Shown here one piece after another: positions 18,804 to 27,000 of a DNA stretch of 34,058 nucleotides (position 1 is its first letter; each line of letters opens with the position of its first letter). Made by a program: the position numbers and the translations under genes. The notes beneath the pieces are model-generated. The model worked only from the letters and a program-made list of their open reading frames with translations. It did no database searches and was not told where the DNA came from. The DNA is from Acidobacteriota bacterium. Lineage in GTDB: Bacteria > Acidobacteriota > Terriglobia > Bryobacterales > Bryobacteraceae. The stretch is taken from positions 1 through 34,058 of the forward strand of contig JACQZT010000429.1 of assembly GCA_016213755.1 (NCBI GenBank), written 5' to 3'.

Positions 18804-20642
18804 GTGCTGTGGCGCCAGGTTTTCCTGGCCGACCTCACGCCGCCCGACAAGCGCGCCGGCGGCGCCACCGAACAAGGCGAAGGGCCGCGCGTGACCGTGG
18901 CCTCCGAGGCGGTGGCCATCGCCGACCCGCTCACCAACCGCATCCAGCTTTCCATGCTGAACGGCAGCTCGCACGAGGCGGGAAAGGATCCGACCGACTA
19001 CATCAGCTCGGCCTTTCCGCGCGGCGACCAGACTCTGGAAGCCCGGCCGCCCGACGAGGTGCGGGCGCGTCCTTACGTGGAAATGGACCTCGGCCCGCTT
19101 TGGAATGATGCCTACCGGCGCCCGGAGCTGGACGCGCGCGCCCGGACGGCGGCGAAGATCGAGCTGCACCAGCGCCTGGCGCTGCCGCCCGCCTGCATCC
19201 TGCTGGCCCTGGTCGGCATCCCGCTGGGCGTTTCCGTGCGCAAGGCGGGCAAGTCCACAGCCTTTGTGCTGACCGTCTTCCTGGCGTTTCTGTATTACAT
19301 GGGCCTGATCAGCCTGATCGGCCTGGCGCGCGAAGGCACGCTGTCCGTGGAGCTGGCGGCGTGGACCCCGAATGCCATCCTCGCGCTGGCGGGGCTGGTG
19401 ATGATAGCGCGCCTGGAGAAGCCCGGCGAGCATGACGCCATCGGCGCAATCCGCTCCTGGTTCGAGTACCACTTGCGCCGCCTGAGCAAGCGCCTGCCCC
19501 GGTCCATGGCGCTATTCGGGAACGGCGGCGGCATGCCGCGGTTTCCGATCCTGCCGCAGTTGATCGACACTTACATCCTCACCAGTTTTGCCTTCTACTT
19601 CGCGCTCCTGCTGGTCAGCTTCGTGCTGATGGCGCACGTCTTTTTCTTCTTCGAGCTGCTCAGCGACGTCATCCGCAACCGCATCCCCATGACCCGGGTG
19701 CTGACCTATTTCTTTTTCCTGACCCCCAAGCTGATCTACGACACCACTCCGGTCAGCGTGCTGGTGGCGGTGCTGGTGACTTTCGGGATCCTGACCAAGC
19801 AGAACGAAGTGACCGCCCTGAAGGCTTGCGGCATCAGCCTCCACCGGCTGGCCGTTCCGGTGCTGCTGATTTCGGCCCTGCTGAGCGCGGGGCTGTTCGC
19901 CTTCGATCACTACTACGTTCCCGAGGCCAACCGCATCCAGGACGCCATTCGCAACGAGATCAAGGGCCGGCCGGTGCAGACCTACCTGCGCCCGGACCGC
20001 AAGTGGATCATGGGCCAGGACTGGCGCATTTACTACTACCGCTACTTCGACCAAGCCGAAAACGTCATGCTCGGCGTCAGCGTGTATGAACTGGATCCCA
20101 AGACCTTCCGCCTGCGCCGGCACATCTCGGCCGAGCGCGCGCGCTGGGAGCCGTCGCTCAAGAGCTGGATCTTTCAGAACGGCTGGACCCGCGACATCGA
20201 CGGCGTGCGCGTCGCCAATTTCCGGCAGTTCCAGGCCACCACGTTTCCCGAACTGGGCGAGCCGCCCAGCTATTTCCTCAAGGAAGTGAAGCTCGACAAG
20301 CAGATGAACTTCCAGGAACTCGACGCCTATATCCGCGAATTGCAGCAAGGCGGATTCGATACCGTCAAGCTCCAGGTGCAGTTCTTCAAGAAGTTCGCCG
20401 TGCCGCTGTTTGCGCTGATCATGGCCATGATTTCGGCGCCCTTCGCCTTCCTGACCGGCAACCGCGGAGCCATGGCGGGCGTGGGCGTCAGCTTCGGAAT
20501 CGCCATCGCCTATTGGGCTGTGAGCCAGCTTTTCGAGCAGTTCGGCAACGTCGGCCAGTTGCCTCCCGCCATGGCCGCCTGGGCCCCCGACGCGCTGTTC
20601 GCGCTGGCCGGCACGTACCTGCTGATGCGCATGCGCACCTGA
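18804..20642 (+). CDS. lptG: LptF C-terminal part fused to LptG (LPS export permease)
   Basis: 612 residues from GTG 18804, though the frame is open from 18702. The first 150 or so residues are the LptF periplasmic jellyroll and last three helices (LHQRLALPPACILLALVGIPLG and AWTPNAILALAGLVMIA, quoted in parts). A linker follows, and from about residue 250 a full LptG: LIDTYILTSFAFYFALLLVS, the coupling segment TKQNEVTALKACGISLHR, a jellyroll (RKWIMGQDWRIYYYRYFD) and three final helices ending LMRMRT. LptF and LptG are separate genes in Proteobacteria, so one polypeptide is unusual. No Shine-Dalgarno is evident before GTG 18804. It converges with the sugar-cluster methyltransferase 21 bases away. 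Confidence 0.85.
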   Translation: MLWRQVFLADLTPPDKRAGGATEQGEGPRVTVASEAVAIADPLTNRIQLSMLNGSSHEAGKDPTDYISSAFPRGDQTLEARPPDEVRARPYVEMDLGPLWNDAYRRPELDARARTAAKIELHQRLALPPACILLALVGIPLGVSVRKAGKSTAFVLTVFLAFLYYMGLISLIGLAREGTLSVELAAWTPNAILALAGLVMIARLEKPGEHDAIGAIRSWFEYHLRRLSKRLPRSMALFGNGGGMPRFPILPQLIDTYILTSFAFYFALLLVSFVLMAHVFFFFELLSDVIRNRIPMTRVLTYFFFLTPKLIYDTTPVSVLVAVLVTFGILTKQNEVTALKACGISLHRLAVPVLLISALLSAGLFAFDHYYVPEANRIQDAIRNEIKGRPVQTYLRPDRKWIMGQDWRIYYYRYFDQAENVMLGVSVYELDPKTFRLRRHISAERARWEPSLKSWIFQNGWTRDIDGVRVANFRQFQATTFPELGEPPSYFLKEVKLDKQMNFQELDAYIRELQQGGFDTVKLQVQFFKKFAVPLFALIMAMISAPFAFLTGNRGAMAGVGVSFGIAIAYWAVSQLFEQFGNVGQLPPAMAAWAPDALFALAGTYLLMRMRT

Positions 20643-20663
20643 TTCGGTGAGCGGATTGAGCGT

Positions 20664-21419
20664 TTAGCCGCGGCTCTTCTCTCCGATCAGCACCAGCGAC
20701 TGGCCAAAGGGGAAACCGCCGCCCGCGCCCAGCCACAGGGCTTCGAGCGCCAGCGGCGCGTAGAGCGCGCGGTCCAGCCACCCCGGCGCCGGAATTACGC
20801 CGCTGGCCGGAGGCTGGCCGGTCAGCGGCTCAAAGAGACGGAACTTCACCAACGCCACCGGCGACAGCAGCGCGTTGGCGTAGGTGCAGCGCAGGACCCG
20901 GATGCCGTGCTCGCGGGCCAGCGCCGTCAGCCGGCCGCGCGTGAAGCGCTGCCGCTCGTGCGCGAACAGGGAGTGCCGGCTGCGCAGGATGTCCAGCGCC
21001 GAAACGCGCACCGCCAGCAGCCCGCCCGGCTTGAGAGCGCGCGCCAGTTCCCGCATGGCCCGGCCCTCTTGGCCGCGCGGAAAGTGCACGATGACATCCA
21101 GCGAAACCACGGCGTCGAAAGCCGCGTCGTGGAAAGGCAGTGCCGCGATGTCGCACTGCGCCAGCCGCTCCAGGCCCATCGCACGCCCGCAGGCCAGCCC
21201 TTCCCAGCCCAGATCCACCGGGAACATGCGCCAGCCGTAGCGCTCGCCCAGCGCGCGCGCCATGTAGCCGGTGCCGCAGCCGGCTTCCAGCACCCGCTCC
21301 AAACGGCGGCCGGCCGCCACCGGGTCGAGCATGCCGAACAAAATCTTCCGCATCCCGCGGTACCACCAGAAATCCGCTTCGGCCCGGGCGATGTTGGCGA
21401 ACTCGGCCGGATTCATCAT
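20664..21419 (-). CDS. SAM-dependent methyltransferase (class I)
   Basis: 251 residues. SAM-binding motif I is VLEAGCGTGYMARAL at about 43-57; an acidic residue follows in VDLGWEGL, then CDIAALPFHDAAFDAVVSLDVIVHFP (motifs II and III; quoted in two parts: CDIAALPFHD, AAFDAVVSLDVIVHFP) and LARALKPGGLLAVRV. This is the usual layout of class I methyltransferases acting on small molecules, lipids or sugars. The start ATG at 21419 overlaps the stop of the epimerase gene (ATGA), so it belongs to that operon; the upstream extension of the frame lies inside the epimerase. Likely methylates a sugar or lipid-linked product of the cluster. Confidence 0.9.
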   Translation of the reverse strand: MMNPAEFANIARAEADFWWYRGMRKILFGMLDPVAAGRRLERVLEAGCGTGYMARALGERYGWRMFPVDLGWEGLACGRAMGLERLAQCDIAALPFHDAAFDAVVSLDVIVHFPRGQEGRAMRELARALKPGGLLAVRVSALDILRSRHSLFAHERQRFTRGRLTALAREHGIRVLRCTYANALLSPVALVKFRLFEPLTGQPPASGVIPAPGWLDRALYAPLALEALWLGAGGGFPFGQSLVLIGEKSRG

Positions 21420-22471
21420 AGGGCGTGGTAGCGCAGGCGCCGGCGAAAGCCGATGTGCTCGGGCAGGTCGCAGGTGGGATCGGCCGCCGAAGCCAGGTAG
21501 TGCGGCAACTCCCGCCGGTAGTATTCGATGGTGCGCCGGATCCCCTCGGCGAAGCGCATCTGGGGAACCCAGCCAAGCTCCCTTTGAATGCGCGTCCAAT
21601 CGGTGTAGTAGCTGCCGATGTCGATCGCCTTTTGGTGTTCGGGGAAGGGGCGGTACACCGGACCGGGGGCGCCCGCCGCGGCCACCGCCAGGCTCGCCAC
21701 CTCGGCGAGCGATAACGCTTCCGGCCCGCCCACGTTGTAGATTCGCGCGGGAAGCGGCTGGGCCTCACCGGCTCTAAGAAACGCCTCCACGGCGTCGTCG
21801 ACGAACATGGGGTCGCGCAACTGGTTGCCGTCCCCGTAAATCTCCACCGTCTGGCCCAGCAGCAGGCGGCGCAAAAAGTTGGAAAGAAAGCCCTGGCACG
21901 GGATGTTCAGCGCCATGCGCGGACCGTACACGTTGGTGAGCCGCAGGACCACCGCGTCCAGATCGCCCGAGCGGCTCATCAGCAGGTGATACGTCGTGGC
22001 GGCGGCTTTGTGCACGCCGTTGAAGTCGATCGGGTTCACCGGATGCGATTCGTCCACCGGCAGGTATTCGGGCGCTCCGTACACCTGGCGTGTGCCGGCG
22101 TACACGATGCGCCGCCCGCGCGCGTACTGCCGGCAGGCCAGCAGGAATTGCAGTTGCGCCACGGCGTTGATTTGCAGGTCGCGCTCGGGAAACTCCATGC
22201 TGTGCGTGTGGCTAATCTCGCCCGCCAGGTTGAAGATCACCTCCGTGCGCGCCAGCGCCTCGCCCAGCGACCCCATCTCGCAGACGGCCGCCGGAATCAG
22301 CCGCACGCGGTCCCGCACCGGCGCGATGTTGTGCAGGTTGGCCCCGCAGCCGGCCACCGACGAATCGACGATTACTACCTCGGCGCCCTCCTCGGCCAGG
22401 CGGATCGCCAGGTTGCTTCCGATGAAGCCGAGACCGCCGGTTACCAAAACCTTCTTCCCTGCGTACGACAC
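21416..22471 (-). CDS. NAD-dependent nucleotide-sugar epimerase/dehydratase, YxxxK variant
   Basis: 351 residues. Rossmann motif TGGLGFIGS at 11-19 and VDSS after the second strand indicate NAD binding; NLAGEISHTHSM, YAGTRQVYG, VVLRLTNVYGPR and DPMFVDDAVEAF are standard for nucleotide-sugar SDRs. At the catalytic position the sequence reads DFNGVHK (151-155), where Tyr-x3-Lys is expected, so the tyrosine is Asn while Lys155 stays. Start is GTG 22471 with AAGGTG upstream, six bases after the DegT stop. Probably converts an NDP-sugar in the envelope-glycan operon; the missing Tyr points to altered or unusual chemistry. Confidence 0.88.
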   Translation of the reverse strand: MSYAGKKVLVTGGLGFIGSNLAIRLAEEGAEVVIVDSSVAGCGANLHNIAPVRDRVRLIPAAVCEMGSLGEALARTEVIFNLAGEISHTHSMEFPERDLQINAVAQLQFLLACRQYARGRRIVYAGTRQVYGAPEYLPVDESHPVNPIDFNGVHKAAATTYHLLMSRSGDLDAVVLRLTNVYGPRMALNIPCQGFLSNFLRRLLLGQTVEIYGDGNQLRDPMFVDDAVEAFLRAGEAQPLPARIYNVGGPEALSLAEVASLAVAAAGAPGPVYRPFPEHQKAIDIGSYYTDWTRIQRELGWVPQMRFAEGIRRTIEYYRRELPHYLASAADPTCDLPEHIGFRRRLRYHAL

Positions 22472-22477
22472 GTCAGA

Positions 22478-23578
22478 TCACCTTTTCGCCTGGTAGAATT
22501 CCCGAATCCGCCCGGCCACTTCCAGGGCGGCGGATTCCCGCATGTACGGCCACAACGGCAGCGAGACGATTTCCCGGCAGGCCTTCTCGGCCTGAGGCAG
22601 GTCGCCGCGCCGCGCGCCGCAATCCCGGAACGTGGGCTGCAAATGCAGAGGAACCGGATAGTGAATCGCGGTTCCGACGCCCTTCCCGGCCAAGTGCTCT
22701 CGCAGCCGGTCCCGCCGCTGGGCGCGGATCACGTACAGGTGATGCACCGAGCAGGGGTAGCGCTTCACCAGGCGCACGCCGGGGCAATCGGCAAGCGCCT
22801 GGTCGTAGACCGAGGCCAGCCGCGCGCGCTGCGCGGTCCAATCGGCCAGGTGCGGCAGAAACGCGCGCAGGTAACAGCACTGCATTTCGTCCAGACGGGA
22901 GTTGATTCCGAACGCGTGGCTGACCTGGCCGCCCTGGCGCCCGCCGTCGCGCAGCAGCAACAGGCGCCGGGCCATCGCGGCCGAGCGGGTGGCGATGGCG
23001 CCGCCGTCGCCCAGGCAGCCCAGGTTCTTGGTGGGATAGAAACTGTAAGCCACCAGGGGCGAGAAGTCCGTCAGCGGTCGCCCCAGGAAGTGCGCGCCGT
23101 GCGCCTGGCAGGCGTCCTGAACGAGCGGCACGCCCAGCGCACGCGCCAGCCTGGAGAAACGGTCGATGCGGCACGGCTGGCCATAGAGATGCACCGGCAG
23201 GAGCGCCGCGGTCTTCTTACCGGCGCGGTTTCCCGCGTCGTCCGGGTCGAGTTGCAGGGTCTCCGGATCGATGTCGGCAAAGCGCGGCCGCGCGCCGGCC
23301 GTCAGGATCGCGATGCCCGTAAACAACGCCGTCAGCGGCGTGGTCAGGACCTCGCCCGAAACCCCCGCGGCGCGCAACGCAAGCTCCAGCGCCGCCGTGC
23401 CGGTGCCCACGCCCAGAGCCTGCCGGGCGCCCATGGCGGCGGCGAATTCCCGCTCGAAAGCAGCCACCTGCGGGCCCAGAATGAACTGCCCGCGCTCGAA
23501 CATCTCGGCCAGGCGCGCCTGCCACTCGCTGGCCGTGGCTTCCAGCGAAGGTTTCAGGTTTGCGACGGGAATCGGCAT
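22478..23578 (-). CDS. DegT/DnrJ/EryC1-family PLP aminotransferase
   Basis: 366 residues. Family marks in order: MFERGQFILGPQVAAFEREF, GVGTGTAALELALRA, QDACQAHGA (Asp155 contacts the PLP ring nitrogen), and the Schiff-base lysine Lys184 in SFYPTKNLGCLGDGG, then GINSRLDEMQC and HLYVIRA. These enzymes aminate keto-sugars of nucleotide sugars for O-antigen, exopolysaccharide or glycosylated metabolites. ATG 23578 gives the usual short start MPIPVANLKP; it overlaps the glycosyltransferase end by 25 bases. Substrate sugar cannot be told from the sequence. Confidence 0.92.
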   Translation of the reverse strand: MPIPVANLKPSLEATASEWQARLAEMFERGQFILGPQVAAFEREFAAAMGARQALGVGTGTAALELALRAAGVSGEVLTTPLTALFTGIAILTAGARPRFADIDPETLQLDPDDAGNRAGKKTAALLPVHLYGQPCRIDRFSRLARALGVPLVQDACQAHGAHFLGRPLTDFSPLVAYSFYPTKNLGCLGDGGAIATRSAAMARRLLLLRDGGRQGGQVSHAFGINSRLDEMQCCYLRAFLPHLADWTAQRARLASVYDQALADCPGVRLVKRYPCSVHHLYVIRAQRRDRLREHLAGKGVGTAIHYPVPLHLQPTFRDCGARRGDLPQAEKACREIVSLPLWPYMRESAALEVAGRIREFYQAKR

Positions 23579-24306
23579 AACAGGACGCTCTCCCACCCGC
23601 TCAGCAGGATCATCAGGCACAGGCTAACATACAGCTTCGCGAGCTGGTAGAGGGTCTTCAGCAGGGACCGAACCCGGAAGAACTGCGAGCGGCCGTGCAG
23701 CCGCGGATAGTGGTGGACGCCCACCTCCTCCACCCGGCAGCGGCTGAGTTCCAGCTTGCGCACCAGTTCCACGCAGATGGTGCCGCTGGTGGAGAACAAC
23801 CGAATCTCATCCAGCACGCGGCGGCGAATGAGGCGGAAGTCGCAGTCGATGTCGCGGATGCGAATGCGGAACAGGAAGCGCGCAAACCGGTTGTAGGTGT
23901 TGCCGATCCAGATGCGGTGCCGGGGGTCGTTGCGCTCCAGCTTGTAGCCGTTCACCAAGCCCACGTCGTCGCTCATCCGCTCCAGCAGTTTGGGCAGCTC
24001 GCCGACGTCGTACTGGCCGTCCCCGTCGGTGTAGAACACCAGGTCCTTGGTGGCCGCCGCAAACCCGCTGCGGAGCGCGCCGCCGTAGCCGCGATTGACC
24101 TCGTGAGTGACGACGCGCAGGCGCGGGCCGTGGCGCTCGCGCAGTTGTTCCAGGACTTCGCCCGTGTTGTCCTGGCTGCCGTCATTGACCACGATAACCT
24201 CGAAGTCGGCTACTAGCCTCTCCAGCGTCTCGAAGGTCTTCCCAATCAGGCCCGCCAGTGACGGCGCATCGTTGTAGGCCGGGAAAAACACGCTCAGGCT
24301 GGGCAT
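23554..24306 (-). CDS. Family 2 glycosyltransferase (dolichol/undecaprenyl-phosphate type)
   Basis: 250 residues from ATG 24306. GT-A fold: PSLSVFFPAYNDAPSL at the start, VIVVNDGSQDNTGEV, RGYGGALRSGF, and the metal-binding DGDGQYD (94-100). The GFAAATKDLVFYTDGDGQYD region and RLIRRRVLDEI resemble polyprenyl-phosphate sugar transferases (DPM1/GtrB-like). A hydrophobic C-terminal segment (LYVSLCLMILLSGW) suggests membrane association. ATG 24339 would add 11 residues; neither start has a clear Shine-Dalgarno, and 24306 puts the catalytic domain first. It likely loads a sugar on a lipid carrier and heads the minus-strand sugar operon. Confidence 0.9.
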   Translation of the reverse strand: MPSLSVFFPAYNDAPSLAGLIGKTFETLERLVADFEVIVVNDGSQDNTGEVLEQLRERHGPRLRVVTHEVNRGYGGALRSGFAAATKDLVFYTDGDGQYDVGELPKLLERMSDDVGLVNGYKLERNDPRHRIWIGNTYNRFARFLFRIRIRDIDCDFRLIRRRVLDEIRLFSTSGTICVELVRKLELSRCRVEEVGVHHYPRLHGRSQFFRVRSLLKTLYQLAKLYVSLCLMILLSGWESVLLCRFPSQT

Positions 24307-24374
24307 GGGTCGAGATGTGTCCCGCGGAGTCAAGATCATACAGGATACCAGCCGGCGGGCGATTCGTCACTACC

Positions 24375-25151
24375 CTACTTGCCGTAGATGGCCGCTCCGA
24401 CGCGGCGCATCCAGGCCAGTTCCGCCTCCCCCATCGCGCCTTGTTCGAGCGCCGCCAGCGCCTCCTCCACGTGCTCCGCCTTGCCCGGACCGGTCAGGCA
24501 AACGCCGATTTCGGGCCGCGCCAGGGCGAAACGGTAGCAATCGCCGGCGGAGGGAACGGCCTCGTGTTTGGGGATCCGGCGGTGGCCCAGCAACTGGTTC
24601 CAACTGGTGGAAGTGAACGAAACCAGGCCCGGGCGGTTCTGGGCCGGCAGGTGCGGAAAGATGTCGCGCTCGGCGCCGGGATGGACCGCGTTGTAGCGGA
24701 AGTGGACCACGTCCAGATCCGCGCCGGCGGCCAGTTGAGGAACCAGCCGGCGGTTGTGCGTGGTCAGGCCCAGGAAGCGCACCAATCCGCGCTCCTTGAG
24801 CCGCCGTCCGGCATCCAGAATCCGCTCCGGCACGGGCTTGTTCCACATGCCGAACAGGAGCAGGTCGGCGTGATCGTAGCCGATGCCGCGCAGGGCCCGC
24901 TCGACGCTCCAACCCACCAGGCCGGCCACTCGCGAATAGGACTCCAGTGCCAGCACCATGCCCTCTCGCTTCGGCCGCAAGTTGCGCAGCGCCTCGGCGA
25001 ACGCGCGGGTGCGCCGGCTGGCAAAGAACAGGTAGTTCATGCCGCCTTCAAAACCCCGTTCCACGGCCGCGGCCGGAACGCCGTAGCTGGCGCTGAGGCC
25101 CAGGCGGCCGGCCATGAGGCCCGTGCGGCCGAGTTCCACTTGTGGCGGCAT
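24375..25151 (-). CDS. Aldo/keto reductase-like protein lacking the catalytic tetrad
   Basis: 258 residues with an AKR TIM-barrel pattern: VELGRTGLMAGRLGLS, GFEGGMNYLF, SVERALRGIGYDHADLL, LKERGLVRFLGLTTHNR, and EIGVCLTGPGKAEHVEEAL. The four catalytic residues of AKRs (Asp, Tyr, Lys, His) are not where expected: GMNYLFFAS replaces the FDTA-type Asp segment and no Tyr follows; VLALES stands where the Lys strand ends; LLFGMW stands at the His position. The barrel is retained, so it may bind a nucleotide or ligand without the usual reduction, or belong to a divergent clade with another mechanism. ATG 25151 preferred over GTG 25157. It lies 68 bases ahead of the sugar operon. Confidence 0.82.
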   Translation of the reverse strand: MPPQVELGRTGLMAGRLGLSASYGVPAAAVERGFEGGMNYLFFASRRTRAFAEALRNLRPKREGMVLALESYSRVAGLVGWSVERALRGIGYDHADLLLFGMWNKPVPERILDAGRRLKERGLVRFLGLTTHNRRLVPQLAAGADLDVVHFRYNAVHPGAERDIFPHLPAQNRPGLVSFTSTSWNQLLGHRRIPKHEAVPSAGDCYRFALARPEIGVCLTGPGKAEHVEEALAALEQGAMGEAELAWMRRVGAAIYGK

Positions 25152-25202
25152 GCCCACAGCTTACACCAGTCGTGAGGACGCCCGGTTGCACTGGAAAGAA
25201 CG

Positions 25203-25231
25203 TTGGATTTCCGCTCCCCGCGCCGTATACT
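25203..25231 (+). promoter_or_regulatory. Sigma-70-type promoter for the small membrane-protein gene
   Basis: TTGGAT at 25203-25208 and TATACT at 25226-25231 with a 17-base spacer, about 40 bases before the GTG at 25270. The best -35/-10 pair I found in the window. Confidence 0.65.
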
Positions 25232-25269
25232 GGCAAGAGCCGTAACACGAAAGTGAAATGGAGGATCCA

Positions 25270-25695
25270 GTGGGCAAGATCAATTGCGGACGAGTTCTGT
25301 TGGGCGGAATCGTCGCGGGTGTCGTCATCAACGCCGTGGAATTCGTGATGAACATGTACGTCCTGGCCGGGGATTGGGCCGCAGTCATGAAGTCCATAGG
25401 CAAGTCCGCCGAGTTCGGAGCCGGCGCGATCATCATGTTCAATCTAATCGGGTTCGCGATCGGAATCGGCGCGGTGCTGCTGTACGCCGCCATCCGTCCG
25501 CGTTGCGGGGCGGGGGTCCAGACGGCGATTCGCGCCGGTGTCGGCGTCTGGTTCTTTTATGGGCTGCTGCCGAGTATCGGTTTCTTAACCATGGACCTGT
25601 TCCCAGCCCGGCTGATCAACATCGGAGCGGCTTATTCGCTGGCGGAGATCGTGGTGGCGACTGTGGCCGGCGCCTGGCTGTACAAGGAAGCCTGA
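25270..25695 (+). CDS. Four-helix integral membrane protein of unknown function
   Basis: 141 residues from GTG 25270, chosen because GGAGG (25260-25264) lies five bases upstream; ATG 25258 is within that site. Four hydrophobic segments are visible: VLLGGIVAGVVINAVEFVMN, GAGAIIMFNLIGFAIGIGAV, AGVGVWFFYGLLPSIGFLTM and LINIGAAYSLAEIVVATVAG. Short loops and a cytoplasmic Lys/Arg-rich stretch suggest an even-numbered topology with both ends inside. No catalytic or transport motif and no recognised family. It has its own promoter (25203-25231) and converges with the lytic transglycosylase. Function not inferred. Confidence 0.8.
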   Translation: MGKINCGRVLLGGIVAGVVINAVEFVMNMYVLAGDWAAVMKSIGKSAEFGAGAIIMFNLIGFAIGIGAVLLYAAIRPRCGAGVQTAIRAGVGVWFFYGLLPSIGFLTMDLFPARLINIGAAYSLAEIVVATVAGAWLYKEA

Positions 25696-25718
25696 GCGCG
25701 GGATCTCCAAGCCTGGAG

Positions 25719-26378
25719 CTACGGCACGCGGCTCAGAACATCGGAAACGTAGTTGACGGTTTCCCGGTAGGGCGGCACACCGCCGTGCCGGTCCACAGCC
25801 CCCGGGCCGGCGTTGTAGGCGCCCAGGGCCAGCGCCAGATCTCCGCTGTAGCGCGTGATCAATTGCTTGAGCAGGCGCGAACCCGCGTCGATGTTCTGCC
25901 GGGCGTCAAATGGATCGTGGACGTTCAGCATGGCCGCCGTCGAGGGCATCAGTTGCATCAGCCCCTGGGCCCCCTTGGATGAAACCGCGCACGGCCGGAA
26001 ACCGGACTCCTGGCGGATCACCGACAGCAGCAGGTCCGCTTCGACCCCCTCCCGTTTTGCCGCATCCTGCACATAAGAATTGAGCTGGGCGGGCGCCAGC
26101 GGGTCGCAATCGGCCAAGTTCAGCATGGCAACCGAACTGGGCCAGGGAACGGTGTAAAACCCGTGCTCGGCCGCGCCGGCCTCGACCACCCGCGCCGATT
26201 CCACCTGCTTGCGCACCGAGGCGCGCTGCTTGGCCAGCGACTCGTTCATCCCGCCCTGAGCAGATTCCCTCTGCTTGGCGATGGACGCCCGCTGCTGTTC
26301 GAGAGCCGCCTCCCTGGGGTCCGCGGTCTGCGTCCAGACCGCCCCAGCCAGGCAGAAATAGAGCCACACCAGCTTCAT
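25719..26378 (-). CDS. Secreted lytic transglycosylase (SLT domain)
   Basis: 219 residues. Short signal peptide (MKLVWLYFCLAGAVWTQ), then a Gln/Arg/Lys/Glu-rich helical stretch (about 20-65) with an imperfect internal repeat of the type KQRASV/QQRASI. The SLT domain follows: catalytic Glu124 in VIRQESGF, SSKGAQGLMQLMPSTA and ALGAYNAGPGAV. These enzymes cut peptidoglycan glycan strands, giving 1,6-anhydromuramic ends, in the periplasm. The size is that of the small stand-alone SLT type often linked to secretion or envelope remodelling. AGAGGAA precedes the ATG. Tail-to-tail with the membrane gene 23 bases away; divergent from the secreted unknown at 26487. Confidence 0.92.
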   Translation of the reverse strand: MKLVWLYFCLAGAVWTQTADPREAALEQQRASIAKQRESAQGGMNESLAKQRASVRKQVESARVVEAGAAEHGFYTVPWPSSVAMLNLADCDPLAPAQLNSYVQDAAKREGVEADLLLSVIRQESGFRPCAVSSKGAQGLMQLMPSTAAMLNVHDPFDARQNIDAGSRLLKQLITRYSGDLALALGAYNAGPGAVDRHGGVPPYRETVNYVSDVLSRVP

Positions 26379-26486
26379 CGTTCCTCTATCGACGGAAAAC
26401 CGCCCAAACTTGAGAGTCTCGGGACCGCGCCGGGCTCCACGGTTTCCGGCGGGTGCGCGTCAACTCTGGCAGGAGATTCAACCGTC

Positions 26487-26996
26487 ATGCGCACCATCGC
26501 CGTTTTGGCACTTGCCGCTCTGCTGGCGCCCGCCTCGGCCCAGGAGAAAAAGGAAACCCCCGAGCCGGTCGTCTACCGGGTTGAGTTCGTCATCCGCGAC
26601 GCCGGCGACGCCGCGGCCAAAGCCGGGCGGCGCTACGTGATGCTCACCGACACCGGCGGCAGGAGTGCCATCCGCATCGGAACCCGCGTCCCGTACGTAG
26701 CAGGAACGTCTCAACAGGTCCCGCAGTACCAGTTCCTGGAGACCGGCGTGAACATCAACTGCTCTTTGCGCGAGGCGGGCGCCAAGGTCGCCCTCAACGC
26801 CGAACTGGAAATCAGCCTGGTGGTCCAGCACGACAAGGGCCCCGCCGCCAGTCCGCCGCCGCCCACCATCGCCCAGGTCCGTATCAGCGTGAACGCCAGC
26901 CTGAATCCCGGCAAGCCCGCGCTGGTCGCCTCCATCGACGACCCGGTCAGCATGCGCAAGTTCGACGTCGAAGCCTCCGCGACCAAAATCAACTGA
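26487..26996 (+). CDS. Secreted protein of unknown function
   Basis: 169 residues. A clear signal peptide ends at PASAQ (about 19). The rest is beta-rich: VVYRVEFVIRDAGDA, GRRYVMLTDTGGRS, RIGTRVPYVAG, a QYQFLETGVNINC strand pair, LNAELEISLVVQ, PPTIAQVRISVNASL and MRKFDVEASATKI. The combination of a xIGTRVPxx stretch with a later ETGVNINC looks like a small beta-sandwich, somewhat like secretin-type segments, but this is not firm. A single Cys remains after processing. AGGAG (26471-26475) precedes the ATG by eleven bases. No neighbour suggests its role; the MBL gene converges four bases away. Confidence 0.75.
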   Translation: MRTIAVLALAALLAPASAQEKKETPEPVVYRVEFVIRDAGDAAAKAGRRYVMLTDTGGRSAIRIGTRVPYVAGTSQQVPQYQFLETGVNINCSLREAGAKVALNAELEISLVVQHDKGPAASPPPPTIAQVRISVNASLNPGKPALVASIDDPVSMRKFDVEASATKIN

Positions 26997-27000
26997 CGGG

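Noticed and set aside
16389-19472. 1027-codon minus-strand frame across the TldE-like and lptF region
   Set aside because: Runs antisense through three recognised genes and through the amber codon region; a GC-bias artefact.
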